Assembly: GCA_052140165.1 (NCBI GenBank)
Contig: JBKQUM010000023.1
Location: forward strand, 1-16,759
Direction: 5' to 3'
Source of the DNA: Bog-473 sp052140165
GTDB lineage: Bacteria > Actinomycetota > Acidimicrobiia > Acidimicrobiales > RAAP-2
DNA length: 16,759 nucleotides
The position numbers and the translations under genes were made by a program. Shown here one piece after another: positions 1 to 6,487 of this stretch (the stretch's first letter is position 1; the number at the start of each line of letters is the position of its first letter). Under the pieces are notes generated by a model, which had not been told where the DNA came from, did no database searches, and saw only the letters and a list, made by a program, of their open reading frames with translations.

Positions 1-1
1 T

Positions 2-2002
2 CAGGTGGTCCCCGTCGTGATCTCGTCACCCTCCGGTTCGGGGCCCGTCCGGCGCATCGGGCTCAAGGTCGTCGGCATCGGCCTGCTGAACCGGGAGGTG
101 GTGCAGGACCAGATCGCCAAATTCCCCACGTACATCGTGGCGACGCCGGCGCTCACAAGATCGGTGGCCGGCGACTCCAGCATCGTGTACCTCGGGGTGC
201 AGCTCCGCCACGGTGCGGCCGACGTGGGGGCCGTGGAGCGGCGGTGGAATTCGACCGAGCAATACTTCACCGACTTCCAGGTCTCGTCGCAGCTCCAGGC
301 CGCAGCCAATCAGTCGATACGTCCCGAGGCCCTGGCACTCGGTGTGTTCGGCGCCGTCGCCGGACTGGCTGCGCTGCTCCTCGGCATCCAACTCGTCGCA
401 CGCCAGCTGAGCCGGCGCGAGCACGATCTCGCCGTCATGCGTGCGGTGGGGGCCGACCCAGCCACGACCGCCCTCGACGGCCTTGCAGGCATCTTCGGGT
501 CGATCCTCGTGGGAGCCGTCCTCGCCGCGGGGGTGGCGCTGGCGCTGTCCGTTCTCTTCCCGATCGGGCCCGTCCGGCCCGTCTACCCGGATCGTGGCGT
601 GAACGCCGACTGGACCGTGCTCGGGGTCGGCGTCCTCGTCCTGGTCCTCGTGATCGGGGCGGGTGCCGTGGCGCTCGCCCTCATCGGCGCCCCGCACCGC
701 GTGCAGCGGCGCTCCCGCTCCTTCGCCCGCCGTTCGTCCACCGTGCAACTCATGGCCCGGTCCGGGTTGCCGCCGTCGGCGGTCGCGGGTGCATCCTTCG
801 CGGTCGACGCCCGGTACGGCAGGACGGCCGGTGCCTACCGATGGGCGCTCGTCGCGGCCGTGATCGCCATGGTCGTCGTGACGACGACGCTGACCTTCGG
901 CGCCAGCCTGCAGACGCTGGTGTCCCACCCCGCGCTCTACGGGTGGAACTGGGACTACGCAGTGCAGAGCTCGGATGGGTACGGGCCCGTCCCGAACAAG
1001 GCGGTGGCGACCCTCGGACACGATCCCGACGTCACGTCGTTCTCGGGCGTCTGGTTCGCGACCATGCAGCTGGACGGGGTGGAGGTGCCGACGCTGCTCT
1101 CGAGCCCGGGTGCCCCGGTGGCGCCGCCCATCGTGGCGGGTCACGGGCTGAAGACGTCGCGCCAGGTCGTGCTCGGCGCGGCGACACTGGCGCAGCTCGA
1201 CAAGCGGATCGGCGACACCGTCGACCTGCAGTACGTGCCCGGCTACCCCCGCCACCCCATCGTGCTCACGATCGTCGGGGTGGCCACGATGCCCGCCATC
1301 GGGATCGCCGAGGGGCTCCACACGTCCATGGGGATCGGCGCGTCCGTACCCGCCGACGCCGGCGAGGTCACAGAGCAGCTGGGCCCCCAGGGTTACGCTC
1401 CCTCCTGCAACGGGCCCAACATGGTCTTCGTGCGTGTCCGGGGCGGTCTCGACTCTGCGCAGGGCCAAGCCGCTGCGCAGCGGCTGTCCGTCGCCGCCAA
1501 CCGGATCCTGGCGGTGCAACCGAGGAACTCGGTCTGCGGTCGGGACGTTGCCACCACCATCGGCGTCCAGCACCCCGCCCAGATCGTCAATTACCGGTCC
1601 ATGGGCACCACACCGCTGCTGCTCGCCGGCGGGCTCGCGCTCGCAGCGGTGGTGGCGCTGGCGCTGGCCCTGGCATCGTCGGTACGGCGCTGCCGTCGAG
1701 ACCTGGCGCAGCTCAAGGTGTTGGGCTTCGTCCAGCGCCAGCTGTCGGCGGCCGTAGCGTGGCACGCGTCCATCGCGGTCGGGATCGGGATCGTGATCGG
1801 CATCCCGCTCGGCATCGTGCTCGGCCGCTGGCTGTGGATCCTGTTCGCGGAGCAGATTGGGGCGGTGCCGGATCCGACGGTGCCGGTGCTGTCGGTCATC
1901 GTCGCGGCGATCGTCGCACTGGTGCTCGGCATCGCGGCCGCCGTGCTCCCCGGCCGGCGAGCCGCCCACACCGCGACGGCGCTCGTCCTCCGGGAGGAAT
2001 AG
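2..2002 (+). CDS. FtsX-like ABC transporter permease, 5' end missing
   Basis: This is the C-terminal part of a large membrane permease of the FtsX/MacB type, which works with an ABC ATPase in lipid or lipoprotein transport or cell-envelope remodelling. The frame is open to the left edge, so the GTG at position 5 is probably internal. In the visible 665 residues, hydrophobic segments lie at about 108-132, 160-186, 204-229 and 279-302, and again at about 550-572, 590-625 and 632-655. This fits two FtsX permease domains separated by an extracytoplasmic domain (about 305-540). The motif REHDLAVMRAVGA (138-150), just after the first helix, is the usual cytoplasmic loop of FtsX domains, and CRRDLAQLKVLGF is its copy in the second domain. 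The matching ATPase gene would be expected just left of the window. The gene ends 10 bp from the convergent SDR gene. The family is secure; the substrate is unknown. Confidence 0.88.
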   Translation, partial: QVVPVVISSPSGSGPVRRIGLKVVGIGLLNREVVQDQIAKFPTYIVATPALTRSVAGDSSIVYLGVQLRHGAADVGAVERRWNSTEQYFTDFQVSSQLQAAANQSIRPEALALGVFGAVAGLAALLLGIQLVARQLSRREHDLAVMRAVGADPATTALDGLAGIFGSILVGAVLAAGVALALSVLFPIGPVRPVYPDRGVNADWTVLGVGVLVLVLVIGAGAVALALIGAPHRVQRRSRSFARRSSTVQLMARSGLPPSAVAGASFAVDARYGRTAGAYRWALVAAVIAMVVVTTTLTFGASLQTLVSHPALYGWNWDYAVQSSDGYGPVPNKAVATLGHDPDVTSFSGVWFATMQLDGVEVPTLLSSPGAPVAPPIVAGHGLKTSRQVVLGAATLAQLDKRIGDTVDLQYVPGYPRHPIVLTIVGVATMPAIGIAEGLHTSMGIGASVPADAGEVTEQLGPQGYAPSCNGPNMVFVRVRGGLDSAQGQAAAQRLSVAANRILAVQPRNSVCGRDVATTIGVQHPAQIVNYRSMGTTPLLLAGGLALAAVVALALALASSVRRCRRDLAQLKVLGFVQRQLSAAVAWHASIAVGIGIVIGIPLGIVLGRWLWILFAEQIGAVPDPTVPVLSVIVAAIVALVLGIAAAVLPGRRAAHTATALVLREE

Positions 2003-2012
2003 CCGCCGCCGG

Positions 2013-2846
2013 TCAGGCGATGTTGGTCGGCGTCGGCGGCCGTCCCTGCAAAATGTCCTGGGTCCGCGTCTCTATGGCCTCGTTCAGCTCGGGGTGGGTG
2101 AGGATGTAGAAGGTGTCGGTGCGGACGGCGTCGATGACGCGGTCGGCCACCGCGGCAGGGCGGATCCCGGCGTCCACCATGTTCTGGATGACACCGCGCA
2201 GCTCCTCGGCGCCCTCGACATCGCGCTCGGGTGCCCACGCCGGCCGGTTCCGATCGGACTCGGCGATGCGCGTCTGGACGAAGCCCGGGCACAGGACGGA
2301 GACGCCGACCGGCGCGCCGGCCACCTGGAGGTCCTTGAAGAGCGCCTCCGACATGGCCACCACGGCGAATTTCGTCGCGTGGTAGGGGCCGAGGAAGGCC
2401 GTTGTGGTCAGGCCGGCGATGGACGCCGTGTTGACCACGTGCCCCTCGCCCTGCTCGATCATGAGCGGCACGAAGGTCGAGATGCCGTGGATGACACCCC
2501 ACTGGTTGGCCCCGAGGATCCAGCGCCAGTCCTCCTCTGAGAAATCCCAGATCGGGCCGCCCAGCCCGACCCCGGCATTGTTGTGGACGAGGTGCACGGC
2601 CCCGAAGCGGTCGAGGGCCCGGTCCCGCAGGGCCCGGACCGACGCGCTGTCGGACACGTCGGTCACCACGCCGATCGCCTCGGCGCCCCGACCGGCCAGC
2701 TCGCCTTCGGCCTCCTTGAGGGGACCCTCCTCGATGTCGGCGATGACGATCTTCATGCCCTCGGCGGCGGCACGCTCGGCCACCGCCTTGCCGATGCCGC
2801 TGGCGCCACCGGTGATCACCGCCACCTTGCCCTGCAGGTCCTCCAT
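2013..2846 (-). CDS. Short-chain dehydrogenase/reductase (SDR)
   Basis: This is a 277-residue classical SDR, an NAD(P)-dependent oxidoreductase acting on alcohol or carbonyl groups of an unknown substrate. The cofactor motif TGGASGIG is at residues 12-19, and Asp37 at the end of the second strand favours NAD(H) over NADP(H). HNNAG is at 88-92. The catalytic set is complete: Asn114, Ser142, Tyr155 and Lys159 (YHATK). The start ATG at 2846 follows a purine-rich site (GGGAGGGG) at good spacing. It is the last gene of a minus-strand run that begins with the Gfo/Idh/MocA gene at 4711 and continues through an EthD gene and a small unknown gene; the gap to the previous gene is 95 bp, so it may also have its own promoter. 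The C-terminal extension after residue 200 is of normal length for this group. Substrate cannot be inferred. Confidence 0.93.
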   Translation of the reverse strand: MEDLQGKVAVITGGASGIGKAVAERAAAEGMKIVIADIEEGPLKEAEGELAGRGAEAIGVVTDVSDSASVRALRDRALDRFGAVHLVHNNAGVGLGGPIWDFSEEDWRWILGANQWGVIHGISTFVPLMIEQGEGHVVNTASIAGLTTTAFLGPYHATKFAVVAMSEALFKDLQVAGAPVGVSVLCPGFVQTRIAESDRNRPAWAPERDVEGAEELRGVIQNMVDAGIRPAAVADRVIDAVRTDTFYILTHPELNEAIETRTQDILQGRPPTPTNIA

Positions 2847-2941
2847 TCGGCCCCTCCCATCTGTCCGGCTCCGTGGTCGCAGTCAAGCACGGCGCGGCGG
2901 GAGAGGCCACCGCCACCGGGCGCGGCCGGCGCCGCGGTCCG

Positions 2942-3184
2942 TCAGGGCACGGTCAGGGAGCGGCGGCCGTGCGCGTACGCCCGACCAGCGGCCGACACCG
3001 AGACCATGGCGCCGTGTCCGGGCTCATGGTGGCGCTCGATGAAGCCCCGGCTGTTGGCCTCCTCCCAGACCGGAAGGCGGGGACACGAGGTCCGCCACGC
3101 CTCCATCACCTCGGCGTAGGGACGGGGCTGGGGCCCCACCCACTCGAGGAGGTCCAGGATCAGCGAGTCGACGACGTCGGGCAT
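2942..3184 (-). CDS. Small conserved-looking protein, possible winged-helix fold
   Basis: This 80-residue protein is not assigned to a named family here. It starts with ATG at 3184 after GGAAGAG. Its layout, with an N-terminal helix (VVDSLILDLLEWVG, 4-17), a second helix (YAEVMEAWRTSC), a third (PVWEEANSRGFIER), then a beta-type ending in VSVSAAGRAYAHGR, resembles a compact winged-helix domain such as those ending in LTxxGR in small transcription factors. It lacks a second domain, so it could be a DNA-binding or partner protein rather than an enzyme. It sits between the EthD gene (44 bp upstream) and the SDR gene (95 bp downstream) on the same strand and is probably co-transcribed with them, which would fit a role in the same pathway. 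Function is unknown. Confidence 0.72.
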   Translation of the reverse strand: MPDVVDSLILDLLEWVGPQPRPYAEVMEAWRTSCPRLPVWEEANSRGFIERHHEPGHGAMVSVSAAGRAYAHGRRSLTVP

Positions 3185-3228
3185 AGGTCTCTTCCATCAT
3201 CTCACCGCGGCACCGGCAGCGGCGCGTG

Positions 3229-3594
3229 TCAGACGACCTGGTGCTCCTCGGCCAGGAAGATCGGCGAACGCGAGTGGTCGATGAAGTTCGCCTCGTCGGC
3301 CCGCAACGTTGCGGCGGCGGCGGCACCCTCGGGGGTCCGGGCGGCCGCGAGGAGGGTGTCCACGCTGTCGTACCAGAGCTCGGCGACGCCGTCGAAGTGC
3401 TCGGGTGCGCCCCGGTCCGAGGCGATGGCGTCGCTCAGGGGAACCGATGCCGTATGGACCTGCACGTACCTGCGAAAGCCGAGCACCGGCGCGAAGGAGG
3501 CAGCGAGCGGTCCGTGCACCTCGCGCCAGTACCGGTGGAACTCGGCCTCGTCGATGTCGGCGCGCCGGTGGAGGCAGAACACGAGCTTGACCAT
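3229..3594 (-). CDS. EthD-domain protein (ferredoxin-like fold)
   Basis: This is a 121-residue protein of the EthD family, small dimeric alpha/beta-barrel proteins found beside oxidative catabolic genes; their exact reaction is mostly unknown. The family signature FHRYWREVHGPLAASFAP covers residues 19-36, including the conserved His27 and the following GPL. MVKLVFCLHRR at the N terminus forms the first strand, and the length is typical. It lies 25 bp after the Gfo/Idh/MocA gene on the same strand. No good Shine-Dalgarno site precedes the ATG at 3594; instead TAGCCT stands six bases upstream, as in a leaderless promoter, so this gene may be read both from the operon promoter and from an internal one. 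The family call is firm and the role within the pathway is inferred only from context. Confidence 0.88.
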   Translation of the reverse strand: MVKLVFCLHRRADIDEAEFHRYWREVHGPLAASFAPVLGFRRYVQVHTASVPLSDAIASDRGAPEHFDGVAELWYDSVDTLLAAARTPEGAAAAATLRADEANFIDHSRSPIFLAEEHQVV

Positions 3595-3600
3595 GAACCG

Positions 3601-3606
3601 AGGCTA
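3601..3606 (-). promoter_or_regulatory. Candidate -10 element of a leaderless start (EthD gene)
   Basis: On the minus strand TAGCCT is followed by six bases (CGGTTC) and then the ATG at 3594. This places a transcription start on the start codon itself. No convincing -35 hexamer is seen 17-18 bp upstream, so the call rests on the TAnnnT form, its spacing and the lack of a ribosome binding site. Confidence 0.35.
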
Positions 3607-3619
3607 CCCACCGCCCGCT

Positions 3620-4711
3620 CTAGGAGAGAGACGCCGGGTCCACCCCGGCACCTCCCGACTCGCTGCTGGCGTAGGCGGCGAGGGCGAAGCGCAGGATGTC
3701 CATGGCCTCGTCGCCGGTCCACAGCATCGGTCCCTCCCCGGTCCGGAGCCAGCGCAGCCAGTGCCGGCCCGAGTCCCGGAAGCTGCTCGCCCAGTCGTCG
3801 TCGAGCGAGTGGTGCGACCGCATCTCCCCATCGGCGTAGACCTCGAGGCTCGGCTGCTGAATCCCTCGGCCCGTGCACCGGTTGACCCGCGCGTAGCCCC
3901 GGCGACCCGTGACCTCCCATCGCTCGTCGTTGGTGTAGTAGTCGGAGCGCAGGTACATGTCCGGCGCCAGGGTGATGTCCCAGACGCCGCGGATCCCGTT
4001 GTGGTGCTCCCAGACGATGGTCGTGGGCGCATCGATCTCGATGCCCGGCATCACCTCGGTGCCGCCCACCCAGGCCCGCACCTCCTTGATGGAGCCGAAG
4101 AGCCAGAGGGCGGTCGCCAGCTTGTGCCACCCGTCGTCGAAGACGAGGATCCCGCGGCCGTTCTTCATCTGCTCGAACTGATAGTGGTAGCTGCTGGCCG
4201 GCACGTCCCAGCCACCGCGTCCGCTGCCCACCATCTTCATGTGGTACCCGCTGACGTCGCCGATCTCGCCCGAGGCAACGACCTGCTTCAGCCGCAGCAA
4301 CGGCTCATAGAAGATGTAGTTCTCCATCACGCGGAGCAGGCGGTCGTTCGCCGCGGCCGCTTCGGTCATGCGTCGCGCTGCCTCCAGGTCGTTGCACATC
4401 GGCTTCTGCAGATTGACGTGCCACCCGTGCCCGAGGAGCTCGATCACCCCTTCCTCGTGGAGCGGGATGGGGAGGAGCGCCTCCACTGCGTCGACCTCCA
4501 GGCCGCTGGCGGCCAGCTCGGCGGTCGAGGCGAAGGTGCGCGCCCCCGGCCAGTCCGCGCCGCGTTGGGCGCGGCGCTCCTCGCTCGGATCGACCAGCGC
4601 CACGACCTCGACGTCAGGGTTGTCGAGGTAGGCGCGCACGTTGAGGTCGTAGATGCGTCCGAGGCCCACGAAGGCGGCGCGGACGGGCCGCTCGTAGGGT
4701 GTGAAGGTCAT
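3620..4711 (-). CDS. Gfo/Idh/MocA-family oxidoreductase
   Basis: This 363-residue NAD(P)-dependent oxidoreductase belongs to the glucose-fructose oxidoreductase / inositol dehydrogenase / MocA group, which oxidises or reduces sugars, cyclitols or related compounds. The Rossmann nucleotide loop is GLGRI (16-20), and the EKP-type motif appears as LQKPM (101-105), with Gln in place of the usual Glu and Lys103 as the probable catalytic lysine. FDDGWHK (191-197) is the second conserved motif, and the C-terminal alpha/beta domain spans roughly 130-345. The start ATG at 4711 is chosen because GGAGG precedes it by seven to eight bases; a further in-frame start at 4822 would add 37 residues unlike the family. 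It is the first gene of the four-gene minus-strand run. The substrate is unknown. A perfect inverted repeat at 4741-4765, just upstream, is a plausible operator. Confidence 0.92.
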   Translation of the reverse strand: MTFTPYERPVRAAFVGLGRIYDLNVRAYLDNPDVEVVALVDPSEERRAQRGADWPGARTFASTAELAASGLEVDAVEALLPIPLHEEGVIELLGHGWHVNLQKPMCNDLEAARRMTEAAAANDRLLRVMENYIFYEPLLRLKQVVASGEIGDVSGYHMKMVGSGRGGWDVPASSYHYQFEQMKNGRGILVFDDGWHKLATALWLFGSIKEVRAWVGGTEVMPGIEIDAPTTIVWEHHNGIRGVWDITLAPDMYLRSDYYTNDERWEVTGRRGYARVNRCTGRGIQQPSLEVYADGEMRSHHSLDDDWASSFRDSGRHWLRWLRTGEGPMLWTGDEAMDILRFALAAYASSESGGAGVDPASLS

Positions 4712-4740
4712 GTGAGGTCCTCCGTTTCGGAAGTCAAGGG

Positions 4741-4765
4741 CCGACACGTCGTGACAGCGTGTCGG
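4741..4765. promoter_or_regulatory. Perfect inverted repeat upstream of the oxidoreductase operon
   Basis: CCGACACG (4741-4748) and CGTGTCGG (4758-4765) are exact inverted copies separated by nine bases. The site lies 30 bp before the Gfo/Idh/MocA start codon, in the place expected for a repressor or activator site of the minus-strand operon. The size and symmetry fit a dimeric regulator. Binding protein unknown. Confidence 0.5.
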
Positions 4766-4813
4766 CGGGCATGGTCCGGAACGCCCCATCTTGGCGTGGA
4801 TCGGCCGGCGGTG

Positions 4814-4830
4814 CCGGACCACGCGTCCGG
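4814..4830. repeat. Short perfect inverted repeat in the divergent spacer
   Basis: CCGGAC (4814-4819) and GTCCGG (4825-4830) flank CACGC. At this GC content a six-base match of this kind is not rare, so it is recorded as part of a cluster of three inverted repeats between 4741 and 4867 rather than as a site in its own right. Confidence 0.3.
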
Positions 4831-4836
4831 ACTCCG

Positions 4837-4867
4837 CCCTGTCGGCACGGAGCCCGGGCCGACAGGG
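4837..4867. promoter_or_regulatory. 10-bp perfect inverted repeat overlapping the VOC gene promoter
   Basis: CCCTGTCGGC (4837-4846) and GCCGACAGGG (4858-4867) are exact inverted copies with an 11-base loop. The right arm covers the proposed -35 hexamer CCGACA (4859-4864) of the VOC gene, so binding here would block that promoter. No T-run follows, which argues against an intrinsic terminator. Both arms share GTCGG/CCGAC with the repeat at 4741-4765. Confidence 0.5.
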
Positions 4868-4886
4868 GACGACCGCTGGTTAGGAT
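4859..4886 (+). promoter_or_regulatory. Candidate leaderless promoter of the VOC gene
   Basis: CCGACA (4859-4864) and TAGGAT (4881-4886) are 16 bp apart and each matches the housekeeping consensus at four of six positions. The GTG start at 4894 is seven bases after the -10, so transcription would begin at or next to the start codon. This supports choosing 4894 over the upstream ATG at 4759. Confidence 0.5.
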
Positions 4887-4893
4887 CCGGGAG

Positions 4894-5295
4894 GTGACGC
4901 CGGTCAACGAGTCCCGGCGAGGCGCGCCGATCACCGGACTCTCGCACGTGCAGCTGTTGGTGTCCGACGTGGGGGAGAGCGCAGGGTGGTACGCCACTGC
5001 GCTCGGCCTCATCCCCTTCGCCGAGGACCTCGACATCGGCTACGTCGCGCTGCGACATCGCGAGGCGAAGTTCGTCGTGGTCCTCACGCAGGGTGCGCGT
5101 GCAGCAAATCGGTCAGCCGGTGAGGCCCTCGACCACCTTGCGTTCGCCGTCCCGGACGCTGACACCCTCGAAGCGTGGGCCGCGCACCTGACCGAGAGCG
5201 GCATCGAGCATTCCGGGGTCGTGCCGGAAGGCGGTCATCCCTCCCTCCAGCTCCGTGATCCCGATGGCACCGCCATCGAGCTGGTGGCACCCTGA
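4894..5295 (+). CDS. VOC/glyoxalase-fold protein
   Basis: This 133-residue protein has the vicinal-oxygen-chelate fold, made of two beta-alpha-beta-beta-beta units, used by glyoxalases, extradiol dioxygenases and related metal enzymes. The first module contains LSHVQLLVSDV (16-26) with His18, followed by AGWYATALGL (30-39). The second contains ALDHLAFAV (78-86) with His81 and ends in RDPDGTAIELV (121-131) with Glu129. These are the usual metal-ligand places, so it probably binds a divalent metal. The GTG at 4894 is taken as start because the fold begins shortly after it, and because a -10-like TAGGAT sits seven bases upstream. It diverges from the oxidoreductase operon and converges on the GntR gene (11 bp gap). 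The reaction cannot be named; a lyase, dioxygenase or resistance role is possible. Confidence 0.85.
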   Translation: MTPVNESRRGAPITGLSHVQLLVSDVGESAGWYATALGLIPFAEDLDIGYVALRHREAKFVVVLTQGARAANRSAGEALDHLAFAVPDADTLEAWAAHLTESGIEHSGVVPEGGHPSLQLRDPDGTAIELVAP

Positions 5296-5306
5296 CCGCG
5301 GTCTGA

Positions 5307-5654
5307 CTACGACAGCGACTGGACGATCTCGACGACGTCCTCGTTCCGGTAGCCGTGGAAACGGGCGAACTCCAGGAGCTCACGCACCTTCTCAATCACG
5401 GCGCTCTCCTGGGCGGTGCCGGCCACGGTCACGCCCCGGCCGCGCCGGAAGTCCAACAGGCCCTCGTCGCGCAGGATCCGCAGGGCCCTCAGCACGGTGT
5501 TGGTGTTGACGCCGAGCACGGCCGCCAGGTCCTTGGCCGGCGGGAGGCGCTCCCCCGGCGCGGCTTCGCCACCGGCGATGGCGTGGCGGATCTCGGCGGC
5601 CACCTGATCGTGCAGGGCGACACCTTCGGACCGGTCGACCTTGACATCGATCAT
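5307..5654 (-). CDS. GntR-family regulator, short YtrA type
   Basis: This 115-residue transcription factor has a winged helix-turn-helix of the GntR type at residues 13-77 (ALHDQVAAEIRHAIAGG, then ERLPPAKDLAAVLGVNTNTV, then LRDEGLLDFRRGRGVTV). The short C-terminal part, about 38 residues, holds only two helices, as in the YtrA subfamily, where it serves for dimer formation and effectors are usually not small metabolites bound in a large domain. The ATG at 5654 is chosen because the family starts just before the winged helix; ATGs at 5666 and 5732 are also in frame. Its start lies 21 bp from the divergent start at 5676, and the inverted repeat at 5656-5674 between them is the obvious operator. 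It probably represses itself and the membrane-protein gene. Confidence 0.9.
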   Translation of the reverse strand: MIDVKVDRSEGVALHDQVAAEIRHAIAGGEAAPGERLPPAKDLAAVLGVNTNTVLRALRILRDEGLLDFRRGRGVTVAGTAQESAVIEKVRELLEFARFHGYRNEDVVEIVQSLS

Positions 5655-5669
5655 GGTGCTATACATAGT
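5641..5669 (+). promoter_or_regulatory. Leaderless promoter of the SecD-head-like gene
   Basis: A perfect TTGACA (5641-5646) is followed after 17 bp by CATAGT (5664-5669), and the ATG of the downstream gene begins seven bases after that hexamer, at 5676. The spacing predicts a transcript that starts on the A of the start codon. The -35 lies inside the first codons of the divergent GntR gene. Confidence 0.65.
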
Positions 5670-5674
5670 AGCAC
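5656..5674. promoter_or_regulatory. Candidate GntR operator (inverted repeat)
   Basis: GTGCTA (5656-5661) and TAGCAC (5669-5674) are exact inverted copies separated by TACATAG. The site covers the -10 of the plus-strand promoter and ends directly before the ATG at 5676; on the other strand it lies just before the GntR start at 5654. Short AT-centred palindromes of this kind are typical of GntR/YtrA regulators. Bound regulator would block both directions. Confidence 0.65.
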
Positions 5675-5675
5675 T

Positions 5676-6479
5676 ATGTTCGACTCGACGATCGTCGACG
5701 ACCCACCGGCTCCCGCAGAGGTCCTGATCCACGAAGCGCGGCAGCGGCAGCGGCGGCGCTACCGCCGCTCTGCGATCCTCATCTCGGTCGTCGCCCTCCT
5801 GGTCGGAGCGCTCGTCGCCGTGCTCGTCACGACCATCTCCAGCGGGTCCGGCCCGTCCCGCAGCCCGTCGGCGCCGGCAGCGGTCATGGCCGGTCGCTCC
5901 ACCGTGCTGATCAGGCCGGTGCTCTGCTACGCCTACCCCTTCGCGCCGAGCAAGAGCGTCGGCGGCCGGCTGCCCGCCTGTGGCGCCCCCTACGCGCTCA
6001 CAGCTACCGCGCTCGGCGTCACCCCGCAGAGCTCGCCGTTCGGGTACTCAATGGGCAACGTGCGCGCGGACCCGGCCCTGGCCGGATACCCGAGCTCCAC
6101 GCGCGACGTTCCGGGCCGCACGGTGCTCCTGTCCACCTCCTTGCCCGAGAGCGGAGCCGGCTCCCAGCGATACCTCCTGGGTCCGTCCGAAATGAGGCTG
6201 TCGGCATCGGACGTCTCGTCGGCTTCAGCCCAGAGGAATCAGGGTGGGCAGTGGGTCGTGACGATCCACCTCACCAGTGCCGGGTCGGTGACGTGGGATC
6301 GGGTGGCGCAGCAGAACTTCCACCAGCTCCTGGCGATCGACCTGGGTGGGAAGGTGGTCAGCGTGCCCATCATCCAGCCGACTCAGGCCTCGTTCTCGTC
6401 GTTCGACGGTGCGATGCAGATCTCGGGCTCCATCAACGGCTCACTGGCACGGGCTGTCGCGGCGGCAGCGAGGGGCTAG
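5676..6479 (+). CDS. Single-pass membrane protein with SecD P1-head-like domain
   Basis: This 267-residue protein has a short charged cytoplasmic tail (1-31, rich in Arg), one transmembrane helix (about 32-55), and an outward domain. The region from about 164 to the end resembles the head part of the P1 domain of SecD/SecDF: RYLLGPSEM (165-173), then WVVTIHLTSAG (193-203), LAIDLGGKVVSVPII (219-233), and a QISGSINGSLARAVA ending (248-262). In SecD this domain takes part in late steps of protein export. Here the multi-helix membrane part of SecD is absent, so it is not a translocase subunit in the usual sense; a role in binding exported peptides, or in sensing envelope stress, is only a guess. 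It is divergent from, and probably controlled by, the YtrA-type GntR gene. Two or more cysteines (84, 102) could form a disulfide. Confidence 0.72.
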   Translation: MFDSTIVDDPPAPAEVLIHEARQRQRRRYRRSAILISVVALLVGALVAVLVTTISSGSGPSRSPSAPAAVMAGRSTVLIRPVLCYAYPFAPSKSVGGRLPACGAPYALTATALGVTPQSSPFGYSMGNVRADPALAGYPSSTRDVPGRTVLLSTSLPESGAGSQRYLLGPSEMRLSASDVSSASAQRNQGGQWVVTIHLTSAGSVTWDRVAQQNFHQLLAIDLGGKVVSVPIIQPTQASFSSFDGAMQISGSINGSLARAVAAAARG

Positions 6480-6487
6480 GCAGCGCC

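Noticed and set aside
2003..2012. Intrinsic terminator between the FtsX and SDR genes
   Set aside because: The gap is only 10 bp and holds no hairpin or T-run.
26..2109. Long open frames in other frames across the FtsX permease gene (26-1969 minus, 244-2109 plus)
   Set aside because: Arg/Gly/Asp/His-rich translations without recognisable motifs, as expected for shadows of a gene with high GC in third positions; the FtsX frame has clear transmembrane segments and family motifs.
4759..4893. ATG at 4759 as the start of the VOC gene
   Set aside because: It would add 45 residues without resemblance to the family and would place the inverted repeats and the promoter-like pair inside the coding sequence.
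2873..4897. 674-codon plus-strand frame opposite the oxidoreductase operon
   Set aside because: It runs antisense through four well-supported genes, and its composition (Arg, Gly, His, Val, Pro) shows no domain.
5655..5732. Longer GntR protein starting at 5732
   Set aside because: The added 26 residues lie across the operator and the start of the divergent gene and are absent from the usual YtrA layout.
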